Part shown: positions 43,919-53,372 of the stretch, piece after piece
How the letters are laid out: every line of letters starts with the position of its first letter
Position numbering within the stretch: position 1 is the stretch's first letter
Origin: Gillisia xinjiangensis
Lineage (GTDB): Bacteria > Bacteroidota > Bacteroidia > Flavobacteriales > Flavobacteriaceae
DNA: 64,000 bases
Assembly: GCF_046298265.1 (NCBI RefSeq)
Contig: NZ_JBKAHK010000005.1
Location: 248,001 to 312,000 of the forward strand
Direction: 5' to 3'
The notes under the pieces: model-generated
Seen by the model: the letters and a program-made list of their open reading frames with translations, nothing else
Told to the model about the DNA's origin: nothing
The model's database searches: none
Translations under genes and position numbers: made by a program

Positions 43919-45655
43919 TTAATTTGAAATTATCACTTTTTTTGAAATTACACGCCCATCCATAGCTATTATTTTTACAAGATAAATTCCTTTGCTTAAA
44001 TTTTGGGTGGAGAATTGGTAGGAAGTTTGGTAACCAAAAGTCCTGGTTTCAAACATTTTTTTGCCTAAACTATCAAATAAAAAAACGGTATTTATACTTT
44101 TTCCTTCCGGGAAAATTATCTCCAGACGATTAAAAAGGTTATTTTGAAATATCCAGGATTCATTAATGGCAGGAGGGGTGATTTCCGGCATGTTTTCATC
44201 GATTCCATTGTTAAAGGTGAGCCTGAAACGTTGATGATATTCTCCAGGTTCCAACCAGATGCTGAATTTATTTTCCGAGAGATCATAATAATTTTTTGTT
44301 TCATGGTCCAATAAATAAATCCGGTTTGGGAAAGCTGTAAGTGTTTTATGAAAAACCACTTCAGAAGGTATGGCAACTTTTAGAAATAAAGGGATTTCTT
44401 CCAGCTTTTCAAAAGGCCGAACATTGATCAAATAGCTCATTTCATTAATTAAAAAGCCTGAATCTGATTCCAATACCGAAATGTTTTTAGCATCCATCGC
44501 ATGATCTATTCCCCTGGTTGCATCCGGGTGATGGACAAGCAAAAGCTGCCTTATGTATTTTTTATTGAACTCCACATTTAATCTTATCATGGAAGTTTCC
44601 AGGGAATTACTGCTGTTTAATTTAAATTCAGAATTCACAGAATTCTCCTTTTCATAGGTCCTGTACTCATTTTTGAAAATTAGGCTTTCTTGCTGTTTTC
44701 CTTCAATCAAAAATCCTTGTCCAATGGGAGCGAAACGCCTGGCTATGTGCTTCCCTGTTTCTCCTGTTGTGTGCAGTTGGTTTCCCGTATCATCAAATTT
44801 GCTGAAAACAGGCGGGACATATCCATTATTTCCACCTGCCGGGGAGTATACGCCGTAACCACCTTCATAATCGCTTAAGTAATGCGATGCGACCGGGCTT
44901 GAATCCCAGAAATAAGCTACTCCTGTAATGCTCAGGTTTTCTTCTAAAAATTTTTTAAGATCTAATGCCGAAGGGTATGGGTTTCCTACCAGCTTGTTTT
45001 TATCTTTTTCTACTGCTAAACTTATGGTTCCATTGTTTGGTTTTCCCCTGAAATCATAACGCTGTTTGTTCCCTGGATTATTAGGGATACCATAAATATT
45101 CACCCCGGTATTGGTTCCATCAACCCCCTTCATTGTAAATCCTTCTCCCGGAATAAGATCAAAATTTTTCCCAACATAGATCCAATCGGAATAAGTACCG
45201 CCAGTAAATTTATAGATCCATCGATCGGATATTTTTAACGGATTTGAAGTTCCGTTTAAATCACTGGTGATAAGTGCTTTTTTGCTGTTCAATTCATCTA
45301 ATGGGTCATACAGGATACTTCCAAAAGCAGAAGAACCCGAAACATCCTGTACCGGAGCGCTCCAGTAATTGTAGGTGTAGGCACTGGCATTTCCTTCCTG
45401 AAAAACAGATAGCATGCCGTTTCCTGTATTGGATGAACTGGAGGTCCCCTGAAGCAATTGGGCTTCGTCTCTTAAGTATAAACTTGCTTTTTTTACTTCG
45501 GAAGGATTGATGCTGAGATCTATTTGTTTTTCAACAAATAAAAAACCGCTTTCTACATATACATAGCTATCCTGACTTCCATAAGGTTTAATGTGAAGTT
45601 GGGAAAAAACAGGAATAGACATTAAAAAGCTCACGATGATGTATATTTGCTTCAT
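43919..45655 (-). CDS. Type IX secretion substrate with type A C-terminal sorting domain
   Basis: An exported surface or secreted protein. Signal peptide MKQIYIIVSFLMSIPVFSQ. The C-terminal 80 residues form a type A T9SS sorting domain (NRLEIIFPEGKSINTVFLFD, SLGKKMFE, LSKGIYLVKIIAMDGRVISK KVIISN with the final beta strand). The middle region (GNGMLSVFQEGNASAYTYNY WSAPV, KLVGNPYPSALDLKKFLEEN) is common in large flavobacterial adhesin-like proteins whose ends are alike. No enzymatic domain recognised. 578 aa. Confidence 0.85.
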   Translation of the reverse strand: MKQIYIIVSFLMSIPVFSQLHIKPYGSQDSYVYVESGFLFVEKQIDLSINPSEVKKASLYLRDEAQLLQGTSSSSNTGNGMLSVFQEGNASAYTYNYWSAPVQDVSGSSAFGSILYDPLDELNSKKALITSDLNGTSNPLKISDRWIYKFTGGTYSDWIYVGKNFDLIPGEGFTMKGVDGTNTGVNIYGIPNNPGNKQRYDFRGKPNNGTISLAVEKDKNKLVGNPYPSALDLKKFLEENLSITGVAYFWDSSPVASHYLSDYEGGYGVYSPAGGNNGYVPPVFSKFDDTGNQLHTTGETGKHIARRFAPIGQGFLIEGKQQESLIFKNEYRTYEKENSVNSEFKLNSSNSLETSMIRLNVEFNKKYIRQLLLVHHPDATRGIDHAMDAKNISVLESDSGFLINEMSYLINVRPFEKLEEIPLFLKVAIPSEVVFHKTLTAFPNRIYLLDHETKNYYDLSENKFSIWLEPGEYHQRFRLTFNNGIDENMPEITPPAINESWIFQNNLFNRLEIIFPEGKSINTVFLFDSLGKKMFETRTFGYQTSYQFSTQNLSKGIYLVKIIAMDGRVISKKVIISN

Positions 45656-45938
45656 GAATGATTTGCTTATTTAAAATGAAAAGCATAGTTCTTTAGTAAA
45701 GGTGAGCTTAGGCTGTCTTCATAATTTGATAGTCAGATTTCTGCGAACTTTTAATAGGGTTATTTTGAAATAAAGCTGGTAATAAAAAAAGGAATAAAAA
45801 ATACCCGGAAACCCGTAAAATGCACAAATGAATTAGCATAACGGGAATTGGTTATATTTAAATGAATACTATGCAACCTGCTCCCTTAAAAGGTATTGGG
45901 ATCATCGGGAACCAATAAAAAACAATAAATAGCTACAT

Positions 45939-46166
45939 ATGAATAAAAAATACGGTCAAATAATAAATACAGCCTTTATTGTAATTGGTGGTGGAATTCT
46001 GATTTACACAATTTCAGGAGAAGATAAAAACCGTTATCTTCAAATACTGGGTTTGGTGATCATTATGTTTGGATTATACAGAGCTACCAATCATTGGGTG
46101 GAAACAAAAGATGATCATAAGGATGAAAATGAAGATACTAATATTGATAAAACCGGGCAGGAATAA
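45939..46166 (+). CDS. Small two-helix membrane protein
   Basis: A 75-aa protein with two hydrophobic segments (IINTAFIVIGGGILIYTI and YLQILGLVIIMFGLYRA) and an acidic tail (DDHKDENEDTNID). Its stop overlaps the start of the Smr-domain gene by one base, so the two are cotranslated. Function unknown. The overlap suggests the pair is a unit. Confidence 0.7.
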   Translation: MNKKYGQIINTAFIVIGGGILIYTISGEDKNRYLQILGLVIIMFGLYRATNHWVETKDDHKDENEDTNIDKTGQE

Positions 46167-46717
46167 TGAGTTTTGAAATAAATGATAGGGTAGAAGTCCT
46201 GGATGATGTCCTGGAAGGAAAAGTTGTTAAAATTACGGGAGAAATTGTTTCTATTGAAACTTCTGAAGGTTTTATGCTCGATTTTCATCAATCGGAATTG
46301 GTGAAGACCAGTGAGGAACAAAACAGAATGATTGCTACGCACGATGTTTCAATGTCTGATATCATCAAAGAAAAACAAATTCCGATAAAGCCAAAATCTT
46401 TACGTGTGAAACCTAAAGATCGTAATTTACCTCCTATGGAAGTGGATTTGCATATTGAAAAACTTGTTAATTCATTCAGGGGTATGAGTAATTTTGATAT
46501 TCTCAACCTTCAGATGGAAACAGCCAAAAGGCAAATTGAATTCGCTTCCCGGAAACGGATACAAAAAATTGTTTTTATTCACGGAGTAGGAGAAGGCGTT
46601 TTAAAAGCCGAACTCGACTATTTATTGGGCAGGTATGATACCCTGAAATTTTATGATGCCGATTATCAAAAATATGGTATTGGCGCCACTGAAGTCTATT
46701 TTTTCCAGAATAATTAA
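46166..46717 (+). CDS. DUF2027/Smr-domain protein (MutS2-like C-terminal domain)
   Basis: The N-terminal 50 residues form a small beta domain (VEVLDDVLEGKVVKITGEIV) as in DUF2027 proteins. The C-terminal Smr domain has PPMEVDLHIEKLV (the DLH motif) and IHGVGEGVLKAEL (the HGxG motif), the nuclease-type signature of MutS2 C-termini. 183 aa. The role in DNA or RNA processing is uncertain. The start overlaps the stop of the small membrane-protein gene. Confidence 0.85.
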   Translation: MSFEINDRVEVLDDVLEGKVVKITGEIVSIETSEGFMLDFHQSELVKTSEEQNRMIATHDVSMSDIIKEKQIPIKPKSLRVKPKDRNLPPMEVDLHIEKLVNSFRGMSNFDILNLQMETAKRQIEFASRKRIQKIVFIHGVGEGVLKAELDYLLGRYDTLKFYDADYQKYGIGATEVYFFQNN

Positions 46718-46718
46718 T

Positions 46719-47663
46719 TTAATCCTCTGTATTAGCGGGAAGGTTTATGTTTACCGTGCTTGAGGTAAAGGTACCTATACGATATATAGCGAAAGAGACC
46801 TCCTCGTTGTTTCCTCCCTGGTTTTGCAGTTGTAAATTCGTGATCACAATTGCAGATAAGTATCTCCTGGAAATTGTATTGACCACAGTAAAGTCAAGTG
46901 TACCTTCAAACCGCTCGGAAACCAATGGATTTAAATAATGGAATACACCTGCCTCATTTTGATTTTGAGGCGCCCGTGGATTTTGATATTCTGCAGTAAC
47001 TTCAAACTTCGTTGGAATTCCATCCCCGTCATCATCGGGATCAAGATAATCGGGAATTCCATCCCCATCGGTATCCGGATACTCTGGATTTGTAGGACTA
47101 CCACCTGAATTTGCGATTTCTGTTTTGGTAGGAACATTGTCACCATCATCGTCTATATCTAAATAATCAGGAATTCCATCGCCATCGGTATCCTGTTCTG
47201 TAGACATTCCTTCCCTTAAAGAAGGAATCCCATCCCCGTCATGATCCAATTCATTAACCGGCTTAGAAATAGTGGTAATGGTAACGGTTCCGCCAACACT
47301 TTTTAACTCCTTCAGAACTCTTGGAGATCCCGGTGGAATATCGTTGCAAAAGTAATTTTGTGGAACAGCCCCATCATAGGTTCGATAGATAACCTGGTTA
47401 GTCTCATTTAATTCAAAAGTAATGGTTTGGGTAGAATCGGTTGTCAATATTCCATCCTGAGGAGATACCCTGGGATTGCTGAATTTTAAAGAAATAGTTT
47501 CAAATACCTCTTCATTCTTTATAAAATACAAGACTTTGTTTCTTTCGACTCCACACATTTTCAATTCAGGATTATCAAAATCCAGGGTAGTTACGATAAT
47601 GTCTCCATCATCACAGGAGCTAAGAAAAAGTAGCATGAGAACGAATGCAAAGCAAGTACGCAT
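46719..47663 (-). CDS. Lipoprotein with thrombospondin type-3 (calcium-binding) repeats
   Basis: A signal peptide with lipobox (MLLFLSSC, Cys17 counted from the ATG at 47663) is followed by a beta-rich region. Three calcium-binding repeats are at about residues 145-225: DHDGDGIPSLREG, DTDGDGIPDYLDIDDDGDNV and DTDGDGIPDYLDPDDDGDGI. The C-terminal 90 residues carry no recognised domain. A start at TTG 47681 is less likely. 314 aa. Probably anchored in the outer membrane. It is convergent with the Smr gene, one base apart. Confidence 0.82.
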   Translation of the reverse strand: MRTCFAFVLMLLFLSSCDDGDIIVTTLDFDNPELKMCGVERNKVLYFIKNEEVFETISLKFSNPRVSPQDGILTTDSTQTITFELNETNQVIYRTYDGAVPQNYFCNDIPPGSPRVLKELKSVGGTVTITTISKPVNELDHDGDGIPSLREGMSTEQDTDGDGIPDYLDIDDDGDNVPTKTEIANSGGSPTNPEYPDTDGDGIPDYLDPDDDGDGIPTKFEVTAEYQNPRAPQNQNEAGVFHYLNPLVSERFEGTLDFTVVNTISRRYLSAIVITNLQLQNQGGNNEEVSFAIYRIGTFTSSTVNINLPANTED

Positions 47664-47736
47664 AAAGTTAATTTTCAACAAAAATAAACCTTTAGGATTT
47701 TATAGGAGAGCATCGCTCTAATAATTTTATTTCTTT

Positions 47737-47744
47737 TATTTTTG
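47737..47744 (+). promoter_or_regulatory. Bacteroidota -7 box upstream of cysteine desulfurase
   Basis: TATTTTTG matches TAnnTTTG. The ATG follows after six bases (47751), so the transcript would have a very short leader or none. Confidence 0.5.
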
Positions 47745-47750
47745 TGACCC

Positions 47751-48899
47751 ATGAAAAAAGTATACCTAGACAGTGCCGCTACCACGCAAATGCGTGATGA
47801 AGTTATTGAAAAAATGACTTTTGTGATGAAAGATTTTTACGGAAATCCATCATCTGCTCATAGTTACGGGAGGTCATCTAAATCTTTAATAGAAAACGCA
47901 CGAAAGACCGTAGCCGGGTTTTTAAATGTGGCTGCCTCCGAAATAATATTCACATCGGGAGGAACCGAGGCCGATAACCTTGCATTAAACTCTGCCGTTA
48001 GGGATTTGGGTGTGAAGCGTATAATCACATCAAAGATTGAACATCATGCCGTTTTATATACCATAGATCAGTTAAAAGCCTGTTTTAAGATTGATGTGGA
48101 ATATGTGCATCTTGATAAATGTGGATCTGTAGACACAACACATTTGGAGGAATTGCTAAATTCCAGTGACACTAAAACCCTCGTCAGCCTTATGCACGTG
48201 AATAATGAAATTGGCAATATGCTGGATGTAAAGGTGGTGGGAAAAATGTGTAAAGAACACAATGCGCTGTTTCATTGTGACATGGTACAATCTGTTGGTC
48301 ATTATGAAATTGATCTTGCTGAAATTCCGGTAGATTTTACCGCGGTGAGCGCTCATAAGTTTCACGGGCCCAAAGGAGTGGGATTTGCATTCGTTAGAAA
48401 AAACAGCGGTCTTAAGCCCCTTATTTTTGGGGGAGAGCAGGAGCGGGGCCATCGGGCAGGTACCGAGAGCGTTCATAATATTGTAGGTTTGGAAGAGGCG
48501 CTTAAAATCGCTCATGAAAACATGCCAGAGGAAAAAGAGTACATATTTTCCCTTAAAAATTACTTTGCTGACCAGCTGGAACTCAATATTCCTGATATTA
48601 AATTCAATGGGGATTGCCGGAATTCCTTCAAAAGCACTTATACATTACTAAACGTTTGTCTTCCGGTAACCCAGGAAAAGGCATTAATGCTGTTGTTTCA
48701 ACTGGACCTGAAAGGCATAGCCTGTTCAAAAGGGAGTGCCTGCCAAAGTGGAAGCGATAAAGGTTCTCACGTCCTGAATGCTTTTTTAAACGAGGATGAT
48801 CTTAAAAAACCATCTATCAGATTTTCTTTTTCAAAATACAATACAAAGGAAGAAATAGATTACGTGGTTTCTGTTTTAAAAGAATTTATAGAATCTTAA
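47751..48899 (+). CDS. Cysteine desulfurase (NifS/IscS-like)
   Basis: PLP-dependent enzyme that takes sulfur from cysteine for Fe-S clusters or thio-modifications. MKKVYLDSAATTQMRDEVIE at the start, FTSGGTEADNLAL, the PLP lysine in VSAHKFHGPKGVGF, RAGTESVHNIVGL, and the catalytic Cys in ACSKGSACQSG. 382 aa, normal for this class. No scaffold (iscU/nifU) or other Fe-S gene is adjacent. Confidence 0.93.
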   Translation: MKKVYLDSAATTQMRDEVIEKMTFVMKDFYGNPSSAHSYGRSSKSLIENARKTVAGFLNVAASEIIFTSGGTEADNLALNSAVRDLGVKRIITSKIEHHAVLYTIDQLKACFKIDVEYVHLDKCGSVDTTHLEELLNSSDTKTLVSLMHVNNEIGNMLDVKVVGKMCKEHNALFHCDMVQSVGHYEIDLAEIPVDFTAVSAHKFHGPKGVGFAFVRKNSGLKPLIFGGEQERGHRAGTESVHNIVGLEEALKIAHENMPEEKEYIFSLKNYFADQLELNIPDIKFNGDCRNSFKSTYTLLNVCLPVTQEKALMLLFQLDLKGIACSKGSACQSGSDKGSHVLNAFLNEDDLKKPSIRFSFSKYNTKEEIDYVVSVLKEFIES

Positions 48900-48951
48900 G
48901 AACTGCAATCAGACATATCTGTAACCGATATGTTGTTGTATAGAATATAGT

Positions 48952-49113
48952 GGCTGTCTAAAAAGTCCGACTTTCGTCAAGCTGTCTCGATAGCTATCGG
49001 GATGTTTCAGCTTCTAAAATGTTATGATTTTCAATAAGTTATATTCTGAAATAAACCCGCCTGAACGAACGGGCAGGTTCAGGATGTCGAATATAATGAC
49101 TTTTTGGACATCC
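48952..49113. mobile_element. MITE-like element with imperfect 16-bp terminal inverted repeats
   Basis: The left end GGCTGTCTAAAAAGTC (48952-48967) and the right end, read inversely, GGATGTCCAAAAAGTC (49113-49098) agree at 14 of 16 bases. The 162-base interior has no ORF and holds palindromes (near 48988-48999, CGATAGCTATCG; and CCCGCCTG ... CAGG at 49059-49082). The ends resemble IS1182-type termini as I recall them. No clear target-site duplication is seen. The right end abuts the stop of the M23 peptidase gene at 49115. Confidence 0.6.
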
Positions 49114-49114
49114 T

Positions 49115-50803
49115 CTACTTTCTGAAAAAAGTAGTTTCAAAAGTTTGGCTGTTTCCTACGTTATCTGTCACAATCACCTTCAGTTTATTTTCTGTTTCGG
49201 TTACAACGCCATCGCTAAAATCATGGGTGATGGTATTGTTCTTATATTCATATTCCATGAGTATAAACTTACCGTTTACGGTAGCACGGTAACTTTTAAT
49301 TCCTGAAAGATCATCAGAAATACGAAGTTTTAATTCTGAATTTCCTGAGATCCACTGTCCGGACTTAAAATTTAAAGGGCTTATGGATGGAGGTTTCGTG
49401 TCCGATGCCAACGTGTATTTTCCAAAAGTTCTTATCCCGGTGGTCATCCGGTTCCCTTTTAGATAGGTATTGGAGTAGGAGGGCCTGTCTTTATATCCCA
49501 ACTGTGCGATGAACATTTTTTCAAGCGTTTCAGGTTTATATTTGCTTACATCAAAGCCTAAAGTGATATTGGTATGTATTGGGGTGTTATCATTATGGAA
49601 ATAAATGGTATCTCCCATAAATTTTATGTCCAGATAGGTATCCTGGTATAAACTTCCTTTTGGAATATAAACATCTATCCCGTTTTCTTCTGCTGAAAAA
49701 GCCTGATTTGCCTGAGCGAAATAAGGTGTTTTCAAGATATTTCTGGGAGTTACATTATCTGGCCTTTTTCCTTTGATTGGAATTCTGACAATTCTTTGGT
49801 TGCCAGCAAAATCCAGGACTTTAATATTGTATAAATACGTTAGGCTATCTTCAACATTTATAACTCCCTGGTCTATAACGTTGTTGTAGACACTTAACGG
49901 ATTGTTTGGTTCAACAAATAATTTGGTGACCCTGCTTTTATTGGAACTGAAGTATTCGTAATCTATCAATTGGTTTAGATGCCTGGTTTCATTAAATGAA
50001 AACCTGTCCATATTCAGTTCAAAAACAGTTTCCCCGTTTAAATTGGCTTCTATTTTATAGATGCCGTTGTTGTTTGAAGCGCCATCCTGTTTGTCTACGG
50101 CAGAAATTCCGAAGGCAATAGTTCCGCAGGCATTGAGCTCTTCAGATTTAAAAGAACCGTCATTTAGCTGGGTTAATTTAATTCTTTGGCGTTGAGCCGA
50201 TCCGTTAACGTGTGCATCTTCGTCCAAGGGATAAACAAAAAGGCTATTAATAACAGGAGCCTGGCTGTCCTTTACGTCTACACCAAATAATTTAGGGTTC
50301 ATAGGACGCTGCTGCCCATCCCTGATCTCAAAATGTAAATGAGGTCCGCCGCTTCCGCCGGTATTGCCACTAAATGCAACCAATTCCCCATTTTCTACTT
50401 TTAATTCTGAAGCAGAAGGGAAAAGTTCGATTTCATAGGTTTCTTTAGCATATTGCTGTTTTTTGATATAGGCTTCAATTGCGGGGGAGAACTTTTTTAA
50501 ATGTCCGTAAACAGTAGTGAATCCATTAGGATGTTGAATATAAAGCGCCTTGCCGTACCCGTAATGCTGAATATTGATCCTGCTTACATAACCTTCTGCA
50601 GATGCAAGAACATTCAAGCCTTCCCTTTGCTGGGTTTTTATATCAAGTCCGCTGTGAAAGTGGTTGGATCTCAATTCTCCAAAGGTTCCGGAAAGCACTA
50701 AGCCCACTTCCAATGGACTGCTGAAATATTCTGCAGGAACAGGAGCCTGCGCCTTAACAAAAAAGGCTGTTAGGGTAAAAAATATGATCAAAAAATTCTT
50801 CAT
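49115..50803 (-). CDS. Exported M23-family metallopeptidase
   Basis: Zinc endopeptidase-type envelope protein. From the ATG at 50803 the product has a signal peptide (MKNFLIIFFTLTAFFVKAQ). The M23 (LytM) domain follows with zinc ligands in FHSGLDIKTQ and GPHLHFEIRD, and VYGHLKKF. The remaining 400 residues are beta-rich and lack a recognised domain. In the family this hydrolyses peptidoglycan cross-links or acts as a scaffold. About 562 aa. The C-terminus is TFFRK-stop, with the stop codon one base from the MITE-like end, so the native end may have been altered. Confidence 0.85.
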   Translation of the reverse strand: MKNFLIIFFTLTAFFVKAQAPVPAEYFSSPLEVGLVLSGTFGELRSNHFHSGLDIKTQQREGLNVLASAEGYVSRINIQHYGYGKALYIQHPNGFTTVYGHLKKFSPAIEAYIKKQQYAKETYEIELFPSASELKVENGELVAFSGNTGGSGGPHLHFEIRDGQQRPMNPKLFGVDVKDSQAPVINSLFVYPLDEDAHVNGSAQRQRIKLTQLNDGSFKSEELNACGTIAFGISAVDKQDGASNNNGIYKIEANLNGETVFELNMDRFSFNETRHLNQLIDYEYFSSNKSRVTKLFVEPNNPLSVYNNVIDQGVINVEDSLTYLYNIKVLDFAGNQRIVRIPIKGKRPDNVTPRNILKTPYFAQANQAFSAEENGIDVYIPKGSLYQDTYLDIKFMGDTIYFHNDNTPIHTNITLGFDVSKYKPETLEKMFIAQLGYKDRPSYSNTYLKGNRMTTGIRTFGKYTLASDTKPPSISPLNFKSGQWISGNSELKLRISDDLSGIKSYRATVNGKFILMEYEYKNNTITHDFSDGVVTETENKLKVIVTDNVGNSQTFETTFFRK

Positions 50804-50930
50804 AGGTAAATTAAAAATAGGGTTAATTTCCGGGGGGATAAATATAAACAAAGTTTTGCGGAAAATAAGTCCCTGTTTTGGTGTTCATTAACCCTAGTTT
50901 AAAGGGATTTTGAAAATAGATTTAAAAGTA

Positions 50931-50961
50931 TTGGGAAATTTCAAGCGGTATGTTAACTTTG
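50931..50961 (+). promoter_or_regulatory. Promoter of the zapA operon (TTG-N20-TAACTTTG)
   Basis: TTG at 50931-50933 and TAACTTTG at 50954-50961 fit Bacteroidota -33/-7 boxes with a 20-base spacer. The first start codon is 27 bases downstream. Confidence 0.6.
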
Positions 50962-50988
50962 TAGGAATAAGTAGCACGTTGAGCTTTT

Positions 50989-51279
50989 ATGAGTGATTTG
51001 ACAGAAATAGTTGATAATCTTGAAAATAGAATTAGTAAGTTGCTTCATAAATATGAGGTTCTTAGGCAATCCCAGCATTCTGTTGAAGATGAATTGAAAG
51101 CTGTTAAAGAAGAGAACATCCGAATTCTGGAAGATTTAAAGACTTCAGAGGATCGCGTTCAAACACTCAAATCCGCCAACGCAATGCTAGGCAGTAACGA
51201 TTACAAAAAGGAAACTAAGCTGAAAATAAACGGCTTAATACGAGAAATTGATCAATGCATTGTTCAACTATCAGAATAA
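50989..51279 (+). CDS. Coiled-coil protein upstream of zapA
   Basis: A 96-aa, wholly helical coiled-coil protein (VDNLENRISKLLHKYEVLRQ ... VEDELKAVKEENIRILEDLK). Its stop lies nine bases before zapA. By position it is a candidate ZapB-like partner at the division ring, which is inference only. The operon continues with zapA and the RNA at 51610. Confidence 0.75.
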   Translation: MSDLTEIVDNLENRISKLLHKYEVLRQSQHSVEDELKAVKEENIRILEDLKTSEDRVQTLKSANAMLGSNDYKKETKLKINGLIREIDQCIVQLSE

Positions 51280-51288
51280 AATATTTAG

Positions 51289-51582
51289 ATGTCAGATCAG
51301 CTTAAAATAAAAATTAGTATTGCAGACAGGGTTTACCCCTTAACTATAAAGGCTCATCAGGAAGAGGGGCTGCGTATAGCTGCAAAGAAAATAGAAGCGA
51401 TGATCAAACAATTTGAACAAAGTTATGCCGTAAGGGATAAGCAGGATGTTTTGGCGATGTGCGCTTTACAATTTGCCGCCCAAACCGAGCAAAAATCGTT
51501 AGATACCAATAATGATGTTCAACTTGCCGAAGATAAATTAAGGGCGCTTAATGATTTGCTTCAAAATCATCTTACAACATAG
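51289..51582 (+). CDS. zapA: Cell division protein ZapA
   Basis: Stabilises FtsZ bundles at the division ring. KIKISIADRVYPLTIKAHQE (N-terminal strand region) then EEGLRIAAKKIEAMIKQFEQ and the long helix DVLAMCALQFAAQTEQKSLD are characteristic. 97 aa, usual size. It precedes a 6S-like RNA and rny, an order seen in flavobacteria. Confidence 0.88.
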   Translation: MSDQLKIKISIADRVYPLTIKAHQEEGLRIAAKKIEAMIKQFEQSYAVRDKQDVLAMCALQFAAQTEQKSLDTNNDVQLAEDKLRALNDLLQNHLTT

Positions 51583-51609
51583 TTCTTTTAAATAACACAA
51601 AGGTTTACT

Positions 51610-51777
51610 GCCTGTATTAGTGATTTTATTTTTGATAAACTCAACACGGATTCTTTAAAAAGGGTGAGTTTTAGTTGTAAAAGCGGGCCGTCTTAGAGCG
51701 GATACTTGATCAGCTTGTTAGCCCTATACTTATTTTAAGGAGTTTATGCAAAATCAATGCTAATACAGGCTTTTTTT
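51610..51777 (+). ncRNA. 6S RNA (6S-Flavo-like) between zapA and rny
   Basis: The gap of 215 bases between zapA and rny shows one long collapsing stem. GCCTGTATTAG (51610-51620) pairs with CTAATACAGGC (51760-51770). Inside it GATTTT (51622) pairs with AAAATC (51750-51755), and ATAAACTC (51635-51642) pairs with GAGTTTAT (51740-51747). The outer stem is followed by seven T, a natural terminator. The long hairpin with a central single-stranded part is the 6S form that binds RNA polymerase. Position next to zapA agrees with 6S-RNA loci elsewhere. Confidence 0.75.
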
Positions 51778-51797
51778 ATTTTAATACTTAAACAAAT

Positions 51798-53372
51798 ATG
51801 GATACAACAAATACAATAGTTTTTATAATTGTCGCTGTTCTTTTAGGACTGGCCATAGGATTTGCAATCGCTAAAGTTCTGGAGAAGAAAAATGCTTCCA
51901 GGATAGTACAGCGGGCTAAAAAATCGGCAGGAACTATCCTTAGAGAGGCTAAAACCGAGGCAGAAAGCATTAAAAAGGATAAGATCCTTCAGGCAAAGGA
52001 AAAATTTATAGAATTAAAGTCGGAACATGAAAAAGTGATCCTGGGTAGGGATAAAAAAATTGGCGATGCAGAAAAACGCATTCGGGATAAAGAATCCATA
52101 CTATCCAGTGAACTTGCAAAAAACAAGAATCTGAATAAAGACCTTGAAGATAAGATTCAGGATTATTCAGACCGAAATGAATATCTTGAGAAAAAGCAAA
52201 GTGAAATCGATAAGCTACAGGCCAGTAAGGTAATGCAACTGGAAGTGATCTCGGGACTTTCCGCAGAAGAGGCAAAAGAACAACTCACAGAATCCCTAAG
52301 AGATACAGCAAAAGCCGATGCAATGGCCCTTATTCAGGATACTATTGAGGAAGCAAAACTTACCGCACAACAGGAAGCAAAAAAGATCATTATTACCACT
52401 ATACAAAGGATTGGTACGGAAGAGGCAATAGAAAATTGCGTATCGGTATTTAATCTCGAGAGTGATGATGTAAAAGGTAGAATTATTGGAAGGGAAGGAC
52501 GGAATATACGTGCTATTGAAGCTGCTACCGGTGTAGAAATTATTGTTGATGATACTCCCGAGGCGATTATTCTTTCCTGTTTTGATACCGTGAGAAGGGA
52601 AATCGCAAGGCTTTCATTGCACAAATTGGTTACAGATGGAAGAATTCACCCGGCAAGGATTGAAGAGGTGGTTAAGAAGACCAAAAAACAAATCGATGAG
52701 GAGATCATTGATATTGGAAAGCGTACCGTGATAGATCTTGGTATCCACGGATTAAACCCGGAATTGATCAAGATCGTCGGTAGGATGAAATACAGATCTT
52801 CCTACGGTCAAAACTTATTACAACACTCCCGGGAAGTTGCTAAATTATGTGGCGTAATGGCATCAGAATTAGGATTGAATCCTAAACTTGCAAAACGTGC
52901 CGGTTTATTACACGATATAGGAAAAGTTCCGGATACTGAAACAGAAATGCCTCACGCCCTTTTAGGAATGCAATGGGCGGAGAAATACGGTGAAAAACCC
53001 GAAGTATGCAATGCGATTGGAGCGCATCACGATGAAATTGAAATGACGTCCTTACTTTCTCCTTTGGTTCAGGTTTGTGATGCAATAAGTGGAGCAAGAC
53101 CCGGAGCAAGAAGACAGATACTGGATTCCTACATACAGCGATTAAAAGATCTTGAAGAAATTGCATTTGGTTTTGGAGGTGTTAAAAAGGCTTACGCAAT
53201 CCAGGCAGGAAGGGAACTTCGTGTGATCGTGGAGAGCGAAAGGGTGACCGATGAAAAAGCGGCGAATCTTTCTTTTGAGATCTCTCAAAAAATACAAACC
53301 GATATGACCTATCCCGGACAGGTTAAAGTTACAGTTATAAGGGAAACCAGAGCGGTTAACATAGCCAAGTAA
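51798..53372 (+). CDS. rny: Ribonuclease Y
   Basis: Endoribonuclease anchored in the inner membrane. N-terminal TM (TIVFIIVAVLLGLAIGFAIA), long coiled coil (residues 30-175), KH domain (GRIIGREGRNIRAIEAATGV), and HD domain (AGLLHDIGKVPDTE, GAHHDEIEM). 524 aa matches the family. It starts 21 bases after the 6S-like RNA terminator. Confidence 0.96.
   Translation: MDTTNTIVFIIVAVLLGLAIGFAIAKVLEKKNASRIVQRAKKSAGTILREAKTEAESIKKDKILQAKEKFIELKSEHEKVILGRDKKIGDAEKRIRDKESILSSELAKNKNLNKDLEDKIQDYSDRNEYLEKKQSEIDKLQASKVMQLEVISGLSAEEAKEQLTESLRDTAKADAMALIQDTIEEAKLTAQQEAKKIIITTIQRIGTEEAIENCVSVFNLESDDVKGRIIGREGRNIRAIEAATGVEIIVDDTPEAIILSCFDTVRREIARLSLHKLVTDGRIHPARIEEVVKKTKKQIDEEIIDIGKRTVIDLGIHGLNPELIKIVGRMKYRSSYGQNLLQHSREVAKLCGVMASELGLNPKLAKRAGLLHDIGKVPDTETEMPHALLGMQWAEKYGEKPEVCNAIGAHHDEIEMTSLLSPLVQVCDAISGARPGARRQILDSYIQRLKDLEEIAFGFGGVKKAYAIQAGRELRVIVESERVTDEKAANLSFEISQKIQTDMTYPGQVKVTVIRETRAVNIAK

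Noticed and set aside
45861..45917. Short ORF (MNTMQPAPLKGIGIIGNQ) upstream of the small membrane-protein gene
   Set aside because: It has 18 codons, no homologue in the window and no attenuator-like structure, so there is no reason to call it a leader peptide.
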